A stretch of DNA of 64,000 nt from the NCBI GenBank assembly GCA_037042185.1, contig JAXQJY010000027.1, positions 1,426,001 to 1,490,000 on the forward strand, written 5' to 3'. Position 1 is the first letter of the stretch, and each line of letters opens with the position of its first letter. Below the pieces are notes generated by a model. That model saw only the letters and a program-made list of their open reading frames with translations. It searched no databases and had not been told where the DNA came from. This document shows, one piece after another, positions 24,096 through 36,816 of the stretch. The position numbers and the translations under genes were made by a program. The DNA is from Sordariomycetes sp. S80-01Y (taxonomy: Eukaryota > Ascomycota > Sordariomycetes).

Positions 24096-25726
24096 GGGCG
24101 TGTGAGGTCTGCGGCAAAGAAATGCGTTACGAATTATGGACAGAAGGGGGATGGTGTACAGCAAGTTCTGAGTCGGGGTTTCTTGACGTCTCCTCACGAT
24201 TTACGACAGATACACATAGCAAATGTTATGATTGAAATTGAATCTACCACTCGAACCATGATTTAGCGGGACGTCCTGTTGGATCCATAGAAGCACCTAA
24301 AACGCTGCCTGTGGTGCCTTCGGAATCCGAGGGCGCTGTGGAGGTAGGCCTCTTGGGGGTCTATCACCCAAAGGTTACACCATTCGAGACACATGTGCAG
24401 CTAGTCTTATATGAATGAGGAATCTATATTTGGACTATTGGCCTCCCTTACTAGCCACCAGCAACCCTTTTGCTCAGCCAAAGCTACAGCAAGGGCAGCC
24501 CTAGGGTAGGCGACGACGCCACGAAATGCCTGGACAAACCGTTACCGGGGAAGAAGGTGGGGTTGTGGAATTGCAATGTTTACTTTTGAAATGAGCTTCT
24601 GCAAAATATTTCCCATCCTCTTCCGTCGGTCTTTTGGGGTCAGCAGCTGCCTTTTTTATATTAAGCCCTTCCCACCAAGACAAGATTCAAAGCATCCCGC
24701 TGTACATACCTGACAAGAGGGTCTAGGGATTAGACTTTCGAACAAAGCTGCTCGAAACGGTGCGCTGCGTCATCGCCCTGGAAAAGGGAGGAACGTTATG
24801 CGAGGATGCTCCGGGTGTACCAAGCCATGTGATTCGTCGTTGCTCAGCCAGCGGTGGGGCAAACGCTGGGTTGATGATGGCCATCCGTAGGACTGACAGA
24901 ATTAATCTGGACAGATACATGGCGTGATGGCGAGGCAAGTGCGCTCGGTATTGATTCAGGGGCAGATCCCCCTCCTCGAGCCGCTGCAGGCACGAGCAGC
25001 CAGGGCGCAGACAAGCCGCCTCACGCCTGCCCTGTTGTGGTGTCAATGCCAATCAAGCGGTCGTGCCTTCCCAATGTCCCCGTTTGTCTTGCCCGAGCTA
25101 TCTCTTCACGTGCGAGTGGGTGCAGACCTCAAGATTCACGTTGCTCGACTCTCCGTTCAAGCAGTGTCCATCATAGATGGTCCTCTTCAACCTCATCTTC
25201 TTGACATCCAAGTGCCCCTCGTTGTTTGTTTATTGTTGGCCCACTTGCCAGCTTGGAAGTGGCGGTCGCGAAGAGGCCCCTCTGTCTACGGAGTACGACG
25301 TACTAGCCAGAGCCTAGCAGCTGCCAGGGCCCTTTCGATTTTCAGGCAGCCCCATCGTCAGCAACTGGACCCCCCCAACTGAGGTGGCCGCCAAAATACT
25401 ACCACCTCTGGCACCAGGCCGAATCCATTTCTTCCTCCCATTTCTTCAAACCCACAAACGCCCTGGTGCGACTTCAACTGCCTTAGCGACTCACACGCCA
25501 CGACGAGCTCAGATCTTGATCTGATTTCCCTTTCCTCTCTACCTTATCTCCGACACGCGCTCTTCCTCCTCCCACCGCCTGTCGCCTGAGAAAGTCAATC
25601 TCGAAGCTTCTCCCTCATTCACCCCCACCCTGCTGAACCTCGTCGCTCTCTCCCACCGTTTGCACGAGCCTCTACCCCGACGATCGACCTGCAGTCGTAT
25701 GCCGACACGTCTTGCACTTCGCAAAT
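24096..25726. other. Intergenic region upstream of importin beta
   Basis: This holds the 3' flank of the RS-rich gene and the promoter and leader of KAP95; the last 350 bp are strongly CT-rich. The frames at 24723-25052 (minus) and 24924-25382 (plus) overlap each other and carry no family feature, so they are not called. Confidence 0.5.
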
Positions 25727-28647
25727 ATGTCGAGCTCCGAGATTAATCAGGTGCTCGCAAACTCGCTGTCTCCGGGTATGTCCTTCACGCGTGGTGCCGG
25801 CAACGCTCGTGGCCCCTCTTCCCTTCAGATCCCTGATGGCCCGAGCGTGCTCTACATCCTCAACCGCTAGCTGCTAGACATGGAAGCTGACTGGGATTCT
25901 TTACAGACGCGACTCTGCGAAATGCAGCTGAGCAACAACTCACACAAGCAGCCGAGAGTAACTTCGTACGTTCCGAACCCGACCCCCCGTGACTGCTATT
26001 GGGCGAGACCCTGGCTGACCCCTGAACAGACGCTCTACCTCGCTACCCTCGTCCAAGAGTTGAAGAACGAAGAGACCGACGGTGCCATCCGAGCTGCTGC
26101 TGGTATCGCCCTCAAGAACGCCTTCACAGCCCGCGACTTTACTCGCCAACAAGAGCTGCAGCAAAAATGGCTGCAACAGACCGACGAAGATACCCGGAAC
26201 CAGGTCAAGTCGATGACCCTGGAGACCCTCGCCTCGAGCAACACGCAAGCTGGCACAGCCGCTGCGCAGGTTATTTCCTCGATCGCTGCTATTGAGCTGC
26301 CCCGCGGCCAGTGGAATGACCTCCTGCCGATGCTTGTCAAGAACGTCAGCGAGGGTGCCGACCACCAGAAGCAAACCTCGCTCACGACGATTGGATACAT
26401 CTGCGAAAGCTCCGATGCCGAGCTACGCATGGCCTTGGTGGCCCACTCAAACGCTATCTTGACCGCTGTCGTTCAGGGAGCCCGCAAGGAAGAGACTAAC
26501 GTGGAGGTCCGTCTCGCCGCCATTACCGCTCTGGGCGACTCGTTAGAATTCGTTGGCAACAACTTCAAGCACGAGGGCGAGCGGAACTACATCATGCAGG
26601 TGGTCTGTGAGGCCACCCAGGCCGACGACTCGCGCATCCAGCAGGGCGCCTTTGGTTGCCTGAATAGGATCATGGCTCTCTATTACGAGAACATGCGCTT
26701 CTACATGGAGAAGGCCCTGTTCGGTCTAACGATCCTCGGTATGAAGTCCGAGGACGAGGATGTTGCCAAGCTGGCTGTCGAATTCTGGAGCACTGTCTGC
26801 GAGGAGGAAATTTCCATCGAGGACGACAACGCAAACGTTGAAAGCTCCGATCAGATGCGCCCCTTCTACAACTTTGCCCGGGTTGCCGCTAGCGAGGTCG
26901 TGCCTGTGTTGCTGATGCTCCTCACCAAGCAGGACGAAGACGCCACAGACGATGAGTACAACCTCTCAAGGGCCGCTTACCAATGTCTTCAGCTCTACGC
27001 TCAGGCTGTGGCTGCTACTATCATCACACCGGTCCTTTCATTTGTTGAGGCCAACCTTCGCTCAGAGGATTGGCACAACCGCGATGCAGCTGTTTCTGCT
27101 TTCGGTGCTATTATGGAGGGCCCTGAGGAGAAGGTCCTCGACCCCATCGTCAAGCAGGCTCTGCCGATCCTCATTACCATGATGGATGACGACTCCCTCC
27201 AGGTCCGCGACTCGACTGCGTACGCTCTTGGTCGCATTACTGAGGCCTGCTCTGAGGCCATTGATCCTCAACAGAACCTTCCTACTCTCATCGAGTCTCT
27301 GTTCAAGGGGCTCATGAGCAGCGCTAAGATGGCCCCCTCATGTTGCTGGGCTCTGATGAACTTGGCGGAGCGTTTTGCCGGGGAGTATGGCACCCACACC
27401 AACGCCATCACTCCTCACTTCAACGACGCTGTCCGCACCCTGGTTGATGTCACCGGTCGCCAGGATGTTGACACCTCGGTGCGCACCGCCTCTTATGAGG
27501 TTCTCAACGTCTTTGTCCAGAATGCTGGCGGCGAGAGCATGCAGGCCATTGGCACTCTTTCGGACGTCATTATCAAGAGACTGGAAGAGACCGTCCCCCT
27601 GCAATCGCAGGTGGTCAGCGTTGAAGACCGCATCACCCTAGAGGAGATGCAGAACAGTCTCTGCACTGTCATCCAGGGCATCATCGTCCGTGTCGACAAG
27701 GAGATCTTGCCCCAGGGCGACCGCATCATGCAGACTCTCTTGCAGATCCTCAGCACTGTTGGCCCCAAATCAAGCGTCCCTGAGGGCGTCTTTGCCACGA
27801 TCAGTGCCCTCGCCAATGTTGCCGAGGACGACTTCCTGAAGTACATGGATGCCTTCTCGCCCTTCCTCTACAATGCTCTTGGCAACCAGCAGGAGCCCAG
27901 TCTTTGCTCCATGGCTATTGGCCTGGTCAGCGACATCACGAGGTCCATTGGCGAGCGCAGCCAGCCTTACTGCGACACTTTCATGAACCACCTTCTCAAC
28001 AACTTGAGGAGCACAGATCTGTCCAACCAGTTCAAGCCTGCTATTCTGCAGTGCTTCGGTGACATCGCCGGTGCTATTGGCGGTCACTTCGAGACCTATC
28101 TGTCAGTTGTTGCCCAGGTTCTGGAGCAGGCATCTACGGTCACTGCCTCGCCCGAGGGCCCCTATGAAATGTTCGACTACGTCATCTCGTTACGCGAGGG
28201 TATTATGGATGCCTGGGGTGGCATCATCGGTGCTATGAAGGCTAGCAACAAGAGTAAGCCTACATCAGATTCGAGAAAAATTCCTGCTAACATATTTTCA
28301 GCCCAAGCGTTACAACAATACGTTCAGTCGATCTTCCAGCTGCTCAACCTCATCGCTAGCGATATGAACCGTAGCGAGTCGTTGATGCGTGCTGCTATGG
28401 GTGTTATTGGGTATGTACCGCACTCCCTTTTTTGAGATCACTTTGTGCTGACCATCGCAGCGATCTGGCCGATGCCTACCCTAACGGCGAGCTTGTGGAT
28501 GCGTTCCGCCAAGACTGGTTGACTGCCATGATCAAGGACACTAAGACCAACCGCGACTTCACCCCACGGACGATAGAAACGGCCCGCTGGGCCCGTGAGC
28601 AAGTCAAGCGTCAACTCGGCGGAGCGCCAGGTGTCATGGCTCAATAA
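25727..28647 (+). CDS. KAP95: Importin subunit beta-1 (karyopherin 95)
   Basis: Nuclear transport receptor that carries importin-alpha/NLS cargo through the pore and releases it on Ran-GTP. Exons 25727-25775, 25907-25965, 26030-28253, 28302-28410 and 28461-28647 give 875 aa, the normal length. The short first two exons give MSSSEINQVLANSLSP then DATLRNAAEQQL, the canonical N-terminus, which a single-frame reading misses because exon 2 is in another frame. HEAT repeats run throughout, with ARKEE, EGERNYIMQVVCEATQ and SSDQMRPFYNFARVA as near-invariant stretches. The C-terminus reads TARWAREQVKRQLGG. Introns 3 and 4 are 48 and 50 nt. The first intron (131 nt) is longer than most here. No anomaly was seen. 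Confidence 0.97.
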
Positions 28648-29516
28648 CGAGCTCAAATCAAACGGCTTTAAGCCAAACCCCCCTTTCCCCTTCCCCCCAG
28701 CATAGCACGATCCCCACGACGCTCCACGTTGTATATAGACCCCCAATGACACTGCATTAATTCATACAATACCCCTTTCAAATCACGACACATCACAGGT
28801 GCTTCGCACACCATCACCACCACATGTACCCCTCGGCAGTTTTCCTACGCAGTATCACCCATGCCCAGAAGTTTTCAGTTACGAAGGAATAGATGTCATG
28901 TATTGCTCTCCTTACGGGGAGGGCCACGGAAGGGGATATGTATAAAACATTCCCCCCACACAAAAAGTCATGTAGAGAGCAACATAACGGAGGGAGTACA
29001 GGCACACAGCATTTCAATGATTTACACACGTTCGGTTTGGATGCCCTTCAAGTGAACGGGACAGCGTCGTCTTTTTGCGAGCAGTGACCATGATGATGAA
29101 TACCAGAAAGGAGTGTGTAGGGGTTAGGCATGGAGGGCATGGTGTGGATGGAAAGGTTAGATCTTTGACTTGGACTTCAAGAGGGTTGGGCGCATTAGAC
29201 TAGAGTACTCAAGTGAGCTCGGCAATAATGCGACAAAGTTGCTCCTTAAATCACGATGCACGCCTGCGCTCGCTGTCGGCTCGAACTTCGTGCTATAGGT
29301 TGCCGCGTACGGCGGGAATATCCTTCCATCGACTACCGGTAGGCGGCGTTACCGGTGTCAGGAATTGGCGTATTTGACAGACTGTGGAACACTCGTAAGT
29401 TCGATAGCTAAATTGTAGCAGATGTCATTCCTAGTCACGGGGGGACGGCGAACGCCGTTCCTGGCCACCACCTAGACGAATTTCTCTCATCCTGCCCTGC
29501 TGGACCGCCATATAAC
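28648..29516. other. Convergent 3' flank region
   Basis: This lies between the KAP95 stop and the small minus-strand gene stop. I see 3' UTR-like sequence and nothing else that can be supported. Confidence 0.5.
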
Positions 29517-30014
29517 TTAGGAACCGAGAATGTCCCGTATGGGCTGCTTGCAAGGGACTTGGTCAACCTGGAACGACGTACCTGGGAGCAAGGCGGCGTC
29601 GATACCTGCTCGCACCGCCGCCGACGAGTCCACACAGATAACAGACTGGCCCTGGCTGGCAAGAGCAAGATACACGCTTCACCGCAAGTCTGTTAGCCCC
29701 GTTGAAATGTTTTTCAGTTGCTACTTTCGCGGGATCACTCACACATCAAACGACGCCCTCGCATCACGGGCCACCATGCCGCGCTCGCAGTACCAGTTGA
29801 TGGCGCCGAAGCCCGAGCCGACGGGGCACGGCACGCAGTACGCAACACTCGTTGCCGACCTGTGAACTGTGACGTCTAGAGCGTCGAGGCCGTACTTCGA
29901 GGCGAGCTGGGCGACGTCGCTCGTCTCGTGGTCCGGTACGTGACCTGGGTGAAGCTGGCACAGATTGTGGAAGACTAGACAGTTAGATCGCCCTGGGGCG
30001 CTTTGGGAAGTCAT
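29517..30014 (-). CDS. Small unrecognised protein (143 aa)
   Basis: Exons 30014-29743 and 29676-29517 give 143 aa. The splice (GTGAGT donor, GTGAAG acceptor, 66 nt) moves between two frames that are both coding-like and yields FDVVYLALASQGQSVICVD. Seven cysteines are present, including YCVPCP and WYCERG, but there is no signal peptide and no membrane segment. I do not recognise the family. The even, non-repetitive composition and the in-phase join argue for a real gene; the upstream TTG at 30053 is not used. A wrong acceptor would still be possible, because an earlier AG after GGGGCTAAC would shift the frame into a stop. Confidence 0.5.
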
Positions 30015-30610
30015 GGCGAGAATTTCTGGAGTTGAAGGAGTGTGAACAGCCAAGGTTTAGACATTTCATGTGCGCGGTGCATCTTATACCCCATCTGCGC
30101 AAGCCGCTCCTGGCCGAAAGGGGTTGGAAGGCAGAGCAACTCCGACAGCACCTCTTTGTCCCTCTGAATTTTGCAGCGCCCCCACCCCCTTTCTTTCTTT
30201 TTGTTTTTCGTTTATTCACAAAGTCTACCGATGTGAGCGGAAGGCAGCAGACAAAGAAAGCCACTCGGTTTTGTTTGCGCTGGAAAGAAAGGGGTGGTGG
30301 TTATGAAGGCCCTTTGTTCCCCAATGCGCTGCGTGCAAGACCGACAGTGCCGTTGCAATGCCACTCTAAGTGATGCGTGCTTGTGCACTAGGGATCGTGT
30401 CTTTGTGTCCTCGCAGTCATACCTACCCTGTCAGCAATATTAGGACGTAGACCCCCATGGAAAGGAAATGAATCAGGTCATATGACATTCTTGAGAGTAC
30501 TCGTTGAAGAAAGACGGCTTCCAGACCGAAATTTTGAGGTTAAATTGGCTTCTAGCTAGAGCAAAATGTTGACAGCCACGATTGGCTGTTCATATATATG
30601 TATCTCGTGA
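30015..30610. other. Intergenic region, minus-strand genes either side
   Basis: This is the upstream side of the small minus-strand gene and the 3' flank of the second Zn2Cys6 gene. It contains homopolymer-like C and T runs near 30178-30215. No gene seen. Confidence 0.5.
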
Positions 30611-33407
30611 CTACCCTAATGGTCCGCCATGGAACCCGTTCATCCAACCATTCGACTGATGGATCTCCGGACTGGCCCCGGTGAACGTCTGCAACTGGTC
30701 GTCGAAACCGTCCGTTTTGGGGAGCAGCTCCTCGTTGAAGAAGCCCAGGCCCGAAGTATTGACAATGTTGTAAGTTGGCGGTATCGCGTGCGGTTGCTGC
30801 GAAGCGTTGATGAGAAGATCTAGCCCATCGCTGGGCTGTGGAGGCCGAGGATACCACAGGCTGTCTTGGGGTGGCGGTTGTTGATGAGCTTGGAGAACGC
30901 TCGGGTCTGGAGGCGCATAGGGTTGTCCTACGTATGCGTCCGGATGAGCAGTAGCAACGTTTTGTGGTATCTGGGGATGTTGATCTGGTGGTGAGAGGTA
31001 TGCGTGCTGGACACCTGGATGGGGTTGTGGTCCAGGCGTGTTATATGTGTAGCTCGAGCTTGAAAACGACGACGACATGTCGTTAGACCCTGTTGGTGTT
31101 GTGTGCTCGGATGGCACGAGAGATAAAGGCCGCTGGTTGGGCAGCTGGAGGCTTGTCCGCTGTCGCGTACCTTGGGAAGGATGCTGGCTGAGCACATCAG
31201 GCTTCGGATCCTTGCCATCAGCCATGGAGCCCTCAAGGATAGGAGTTGCAGCTTGCGGATCTTGGAGAAAGCGGTCAACCGAATCGAGCCATCGGGAAGC
31301 CAAGGGCCATGTTTCTTGACACTCAACGAGGATGCCGCGAGTCCGCTTGAGCATGTAGGGTGCGGTTTCTGAGATGGTCCGATCAGGGCAGACTGAAGGT
31401 CAGTGATGTGGCGTGGCTCGTGACGAGGTCTGTGACTTACTGTGCGGGTACTTGTACAGGTAAGTGGAAAACAAGGCGCATGAGTACACGCAGAAGGCGG
31501 CCATCTGAGCTCCAACATTTTCATCAGGGGCTCGATCGGTGAATTGGGCCTCGATCTGGTCGAAAAGATCTCGGACGTTGGTGAAGAGCTGGTTGGAGAT
31601 ATTGTGATAAAAGGCGTGTTCGGCAGGATCCTTCTTGTCTAGATGAATGATACTGCGGGCGTTAGAGCAATGTATTTTTGAAATCAGAAGTGACGACTTA
31701 CTCTTCTAGATAAGGCCGACGAAGTACGATATTGCAGAGCCGCACGACCATGGTAACACCAAGATATGCCTGGGGGTGTGTTAGCTGTCAAAGTTGCTCA
31801 ATATCAAAGGTGTTCGGCACCGTACCAAATCCTGTCCCATAGCTTTGTGATGTTGCAGCATGGCCCTGCTGAACGTGTGCTCTCGCGGCAGCGACTGCTC
31901 CCAATGCCTCAGTCGCCGCATGATCTCTGACTCGCCGTTGTCGATATTCCAAGAGCTCGTGCTCCGTGCGTAGTTGGCATACCCTCTCCGCATGCAATTG
32001 CCCCAAAACAAATGGGCCTCCATGAGTGATGCAAATAATGAGCTCTGGGGGTGGTAAACCAGCTCTGGGTGCTCGGCGCCGGAGGGTGTTGCTGACAGGG
32101 CGGCTCGAAATTTCGGCTCGCGGCCGGCGGCGAAGTCAACTTCGTCGCACGGGAGAAGTGCTGTGATATCAGAGGCAGACAGAGCCTCGACGGACCTAGG
32201 GCCAGAATGCAGCTTGTCTTGGCTATGGAGCATCCACTGTAGTCCGTTAGCGACAGTCGAGAGCCGGTGGCAGGGTTGCCTCTAACCAGAGTTCGGCGAG
32301 CTGATTCGGCGCGGATGATGCGCTCGGGGGTCGGGTCTTGGATCTGATAAGAGCTTTCGACGTGGAGTTCCATATCTGTCGCCATGCGTATTGCAATGCC
32401 CATGTTCATCTTCCCACGTCAGCTTGCTTGCGACCATGTTTCCTGCGGTCTCGGACTTACATGACTGTCCTTCCTGAGGCCATCGCCTTGCTGTGCCATG
32501 CTAAGCACGTAGTAGGCCTGACACCTTTCGAGCAGCGGTTCAGCATAAACCTCCTTCTCGGCAATCCTCTGCGCGCGATCCATGAAAAACCGAGAGGCCG
32601 TGAGCCCGTCCCCATACCGTGCCCTAAGCGGCGGACTCAAGCGGGCCGATACGCTGAGTATTGACAGGAGCAGAAAGACGTTGACCGATCGGTGGTCATT
32701 GCGAAGGGTCTCCGGATATCGCTCTTTGGGGATGAAGCCTAGCTGAAAATAGTGCCGCAGAAACTGCTGGACCCCGTCAATCATCTCCTCGAGCGGCGGG
32801 AGATCTGCCCACGGATCCTCGCTCCCGAGCGCATTGCGTCGAGCTCTCGCAGAGCCTCGGGCATTTGCAGTCGAGCTGCCCCTCTGGCGAGGATTTCGAA
32901 CCTCGCGGTCGTTACTTTGCTCGCCCTTGGCGTAGAAGTAGCTACAGCAGCACAGTTAGCCTCGGTTCGCCTTTGGTCCCTGGCGCCCATCGGGTTTGGC
33001 ACTGCGACGGGCCCGTCGACGACTCCACATTCCACATACCATCCATTCTCTTCGCCATGCTTTACGCATGTGCGACACGGCGTGCGACCGTTGTCGTTTT
33101 CACACCTTCGCCTGCGCGCCTTGCAGCTGGGCTGTTTGTCAGCACGGAGTCCAAGGTATGGGTGAGAGGGCTGGGCGACTCACTGGTTGCAAGCGTTGGA
33201 GGCGCGGGTCCTGACGACAGGCTTTGGCGGCTGTCGTTGTCGCGGAGACGGGGTGAAAGGCGAGTCGTCGCCCGTCGCAGCCAGGCCGTACTGGTGCTGA
33301 TATGACGGGTCGAGCGCGGCGTGGTGGTTGAGCCCGGCAACGCCGTTGGGTACGTGCGGGATGTTGATGTTGCCGTTGCCGACAGCGTCCATGAGATTGT
33401 TGACCAT
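30611..33407 (-). CDS. Zn2Cys6 fungal transcription factor with fungal_trans domain
   Basis: Nuclear regulator of unknown target. Eight exons: 33407-33184, 33126-33040, 32941-32461, 32409-32287, 32236-31826, 31769-31702, 31652-31441, 31392-30611, closing to 795 aa. The zinc cluster, C73-x2-C76-x6-C83-x8-C92-x2-C95-x8-C104, is assembled from three exons; its second Cys comes right after intron 1 and its sixth Cys codon spans intron 2. The fungal_trans region includes LPPLEEMIDGVQQFLRHYF and, across intron 3, SHMNMGIAIRMATDMELH. The C-terminal 200 residues are Pro/Gln/Ser-rich and likely an activation region. All seven introns are 48-98 nt. It sits downstream of an acyltransferase on the same strand, but a functional link is unproven. 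ATG 33407 is the only in-frame start near the cluster. Confidence 0.87.
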
Positions 33408-34617
33408 GCCAGGCTGGGCTTGCAGCAGTCAGGAGGGGGGCTGGAGCCTCGATGTGCAAGAAGTCCAGGTTCAAGACAGTCTTTGTGTGAGTGTTACCGT
33501 TGCCGTTGCCGGCTGGGTTGGAAGTTGGGAAGAAGTTGGGTGGACTCGACCGCAATGCCGGGTCAGGGTCCCAGATCTGGGATCTGGATCTGTGGTGATA
33601 GATCGGGTGGGCGGGAATCGTCCCCGCGATGCGGTTTTGCCTGCCGGGAGCCTGAAGATCAGGACTGGCGCTTGGCGAGGGACAGAGGGGAGCGACGCGG
33701 CCGCCGAGGGAGGTTGAGCTTGAGCTTGAGGGTGACCTCGGAGTTTGCTGGGGTCACAAGAGGCGAATCCGGGTCGCGATGGGGAGGAAATGAAGGTCAA
33801 CGAGGGACCCGATCGAGTGGGAGTTGCGACGTCTGCTAAACTTCAAGCGGGTAGGTACTTACTTACCTTGCCTACTTCAGTTGGGTCACGGTTGGTTGGC
33901 ACGGCGGGGGCTCGGAGTCGGAGGAGCGGCCAGTGCAGCTTAAGCTCGGGGCGGCCCTTCAGTTGCAACGGTCGCGCCGCCTCCATTGGAAGTCCTTTCA
34001 GGTCCCACTGTGACCGTCCAGGGTGCCTCCAAGGTGCCTCCAGGGTGCCACTGCCACCGCCAGTGACCTCGTTTGCCAGTGAACAGCCCTCGAGCTGCAC
34101 CTCAGTGAATGAGCACCACGTCGCCGGCACCACCACCACCACCACCCATGCCAGCACCACCAACACCACCAACACCACCAACGCCGCCAGTGGCTCCAGC
34201 AGTGGCACCGCACCAACAGGATGCAGCTGGAGCATCATCGCTGCGTCTGAACCTGAACCTGAATGTCCTTCGTTGCCGGTGCCAGCGCCAACAGGACAGC
34301 CTGATTCACACGTGACTCCTGACGGTGTCCAATCCGCGCCCTCGCAGCTGTCTCCGGAAAAGCAACGACATGCCTCCTCACAAGTTTCCCCTTCTCTCTT
34401 CTCTCGGTTGCTTTTTCACTCACGTCGCAGCTCTTGTTTGGCTTGCATCTAGCTAGTTTCCATGCGTAATTTCTGATCACCTATCACGGACGTGCGTCTC
34501 TTTTTATTCCCCTACCTTGCAATTCCCGAAGATCGACGGTCAGCTCGTCGGCCGGGGTTCCTTCAGCTTCCATCCCACCAGCTTCCCCATCTCCCGGAAC
34601 AGGCTCCGGGACGCGCC
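33408..34617. other. Promoter region of the second Zn2Cys6 gene
   Basis: This 1.2 kb is between two minus-strand genes. It includes a possible 5' UTR intron (donor near 33498, acceptor near 33418) just ahead of the ATG and a CCA-type microsatellite near 34.1 kb. Open frames here are driven by the repeat and low complexity and are not called. Confidence 0.5.
34125..34190. repeat. Imperfect CAC/CCA trinucleotide microsatellite
   Basis: A run of CAC repeats passes into (CCAACA)-type hexamer units and then decays into GCCGCC and GCACC motifs. It keeps a period of three on both strands, which creates apparent Pro/Thr-rich and Trp/Val-rich frames that are not genes. Confidence 0.85.
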
Positions 34618-36201
34618 TCAGCCGTCGATCATGGCTTCCACACGCGCCATGGTGGCCTTCAATACGCCATCAGCAAGCTCTCGGCTTGCGACGCCTTCTT
34701 GCCAACCTGAGACCATCAACAAGTCCCCTCCCTGCACTCCGCCCAAACTGTAAATCGGCCCCCGACTGCCTTGCCGCCCATGCGTTGGTGCTGCCGAAAA
34801 CAGAGCGTCGACGAACCTCCAGCTCTTGTCGTCGCCCTCCGCGTTAGGCTTCAGGGGCCCCAGGTTCGAGAGCAGCGTGGTCGGACACAGCATCGTCCCA
34901 ACCATGGGATAAACGTTGGCGATGAAATCCTGCAGGTCGACGCCCTGTGCGCCTTCAGTTGCCATGGACCTGATGTTCGCGTCGTGGGCCGCGATAATCC
35001 ACTTCCTGTACTCTCGCGCTAGCTCCCACGCTTCCTCCGTGTTGACGACCTCGACTTCCCCTCCGAGCTTGCTGCGGCTCTTGCGGACCACTTTTCGGTA
35101 TTTCGAGGCGCGTTCCATGTGTGTGATGCCACCACCTCTGTTGCACATCGCGTTGCGATCTTCCTCCAAGAGCCCCTCGGGCAGACGGAACCGCACATCT
35201 GTGGCGATACGGTTCCCTGCCAGCCAGCAATCTGGGTAAAAGTCGTTCGTCAGCGCTATCATCAGGGCTGTCTGCCAGAGACACGTGAGTGTGGTCCCGT
35301 TTTCCCTGCACTTGGCCAGCATCTTCTTGGCTGTTTCCTTCGGTATCCTGTCCACAATTGTACCGGCCCTGACCCTGTCTTCTTGCTTGGCTTTCCCGAC
35401 CCCTTGCGCCGATATGACCGGCTTCGTTGGGTACGGCAGGTCTGCGAACATCAAGCGCTTGGGGATGAAGAGCTGCAGGAGCAAGAAGATAATCATCGGC
35501 CAGACAGTCTCGAAGAGGGCCGACCCCCAAGGCTTGCCCATTGCCTTGGCCCTGTTTATCTGGTCCTGCAGCTTTGGCCTCACCTCCACCGTCGATGGGT
35601 CAACTTCACTTGTCCATGATGATTGGGAAAGCTGCTCGGCTTGCGCGTTCAGCGCATCGAGGAACGTGCGATGAAAGATATAACCAGACATCCCATCGCA
35701 CATGGCATGGGAGTATACTAGATATATGTCCCTCCGCCCTACAACCACAACCTTGAAGTAGGGCCGGGTCGGTTCCGTGAAGTCCCACTCATTGTGCAAG
35801 TCCTGCACTATCTGGCTAGTATAACCTGGTTCGACATCGTCACGAAAGTCGACGCAGGACTCTAGGTCGATTGAATGGAGCACCGCGTAGGCTAAGCCGG
35901 TTTTGCCCTTGCGTTTCGATGGTCTGGGTATGCACACGGTTCTGAGGGCTGGCTGTTTCTCGACCGTCACTCGTAAAGCTTCCAGGACGCGTTCTTTCGT
36001 GAGGCTTTCTCCTTCTTTGGCGTAGGAAGCGGCGACGACCAGGTTGGACTGGATGCCGTGCTGATGGTATAGCCACCAGCCGCGTTCTAAGGCATCTTAA
36101 GCCCTCGTCAGCACTACTCATCAGATGGGCACGCTCAGATCCATACTGGTGTCACGCTTCACGGTGTAGCCTCTGCTCTCCTCCACATTGGTGTCTGCCA
36201 T
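34618..36201 (-). CDS. AATase-like acyltransferase (alcohol acetyltransferase family)
   Basis: Acyl-CoA-dependent O-acyltransferase fold related to yeast Atf1 and to condensation domains; acceptor unknown. Exons 36201-36147 and 36095-34618 give 510 aa. The splice (51 nt, phase 1) yields VKRDTNALERGWWLYHQHGI, the family's N-terminal pattern. The catalytic HxxxDG is H148-A-M-C-D-G, present and complete, and the later LLSNLG motif of the family is also seen. A hydrophobic stretch near residues 215-230 could anchor it to a membrane, as in Atf1. Such enzymes occur both in ester formation and in secondary metabolism. The neighbouring Zn2Cys6 gene on the same strand could be a regulator, which is only a guess from position. 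Confidence 0.82.
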
Positions 36202-36816
36202 CTTGGGCAGCGACTTCCGAGAGTACACGACGGACCGTCAAGGCGGCAGCGGTTCCATCGCGGGGAACAGTCTCCTTATGAAGGTTGTGGACAATCTGAG
36301 GACAGTATCCATTTCGCGTAATTTGCGGGCGCACCACTCCGTACTATGCCTGCGCCAAATTATCGATTCCTTCGCTCCCCTGTACAGACCCTGGAAACCA
36401 TCTTCCAATGGTCAAGGCGGATTGCTGGTACTGGCCACGCTGCGTAGAAATAAGCGCGTTCCGGCTTCAATCTCACCATTAAGGACTTGGCGTCGCTGCG
36501 TCAGTCTTACCTTGCTTACTGTGCTGTCCCAATCGCTGGCTCGAGACTCGTGCGGGCGATTTAGCCGCGGCTTGAGGACCACAGCAAGTCCCTTCACCTC
36601 GCCGAGTACGACTGGTGGGGTGAGGGTACGCGCAGAAAGTATTTATGGAATCACAGAAAGTATTTTCCGAATAAGGACCTTCAAACTGCCGGTGGAAAGG
36701 TTATCCAACTTCACTGACGTGCCTCCCGGTAGACTTTGCATTAAGGCAGCCTAGCTCGGATCTTCCGGCCCCACAGCGAGCGAGTGGTGGACACGAATGG
36801 GTAACGACATTGCCTC
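36202..36816. other. Upstream flank of the acyltransferase gene
   Basis: This is promoter-side DNA. A 188-codon plus-strand frame at 36188-36754 overlaps the acyltransferase start and has no recognisable motif. A short direct repeat (AGAAAGTATTT) occurs twice between 36635 and 36665. Confidence 0.45.

Noticed and set aside
24723-25382. Overlapping 109- and 152-codon frames on opposite strands
   Set aside because: Mutually overlapping, without motifs, in the promoter region of KAP95.
33843-34452. Pro/Thr-rich and Val/Leu-rich frames on both strands
   Set aside because: They are produced by the CAC/CCA microsatellite and flanking low-complexity DNA.
36188-36754. 188-codon plus-strand frame
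   Set aside because: It starts antisense to acyltransferase exon 1 and has no motif or codon bias that I can support.
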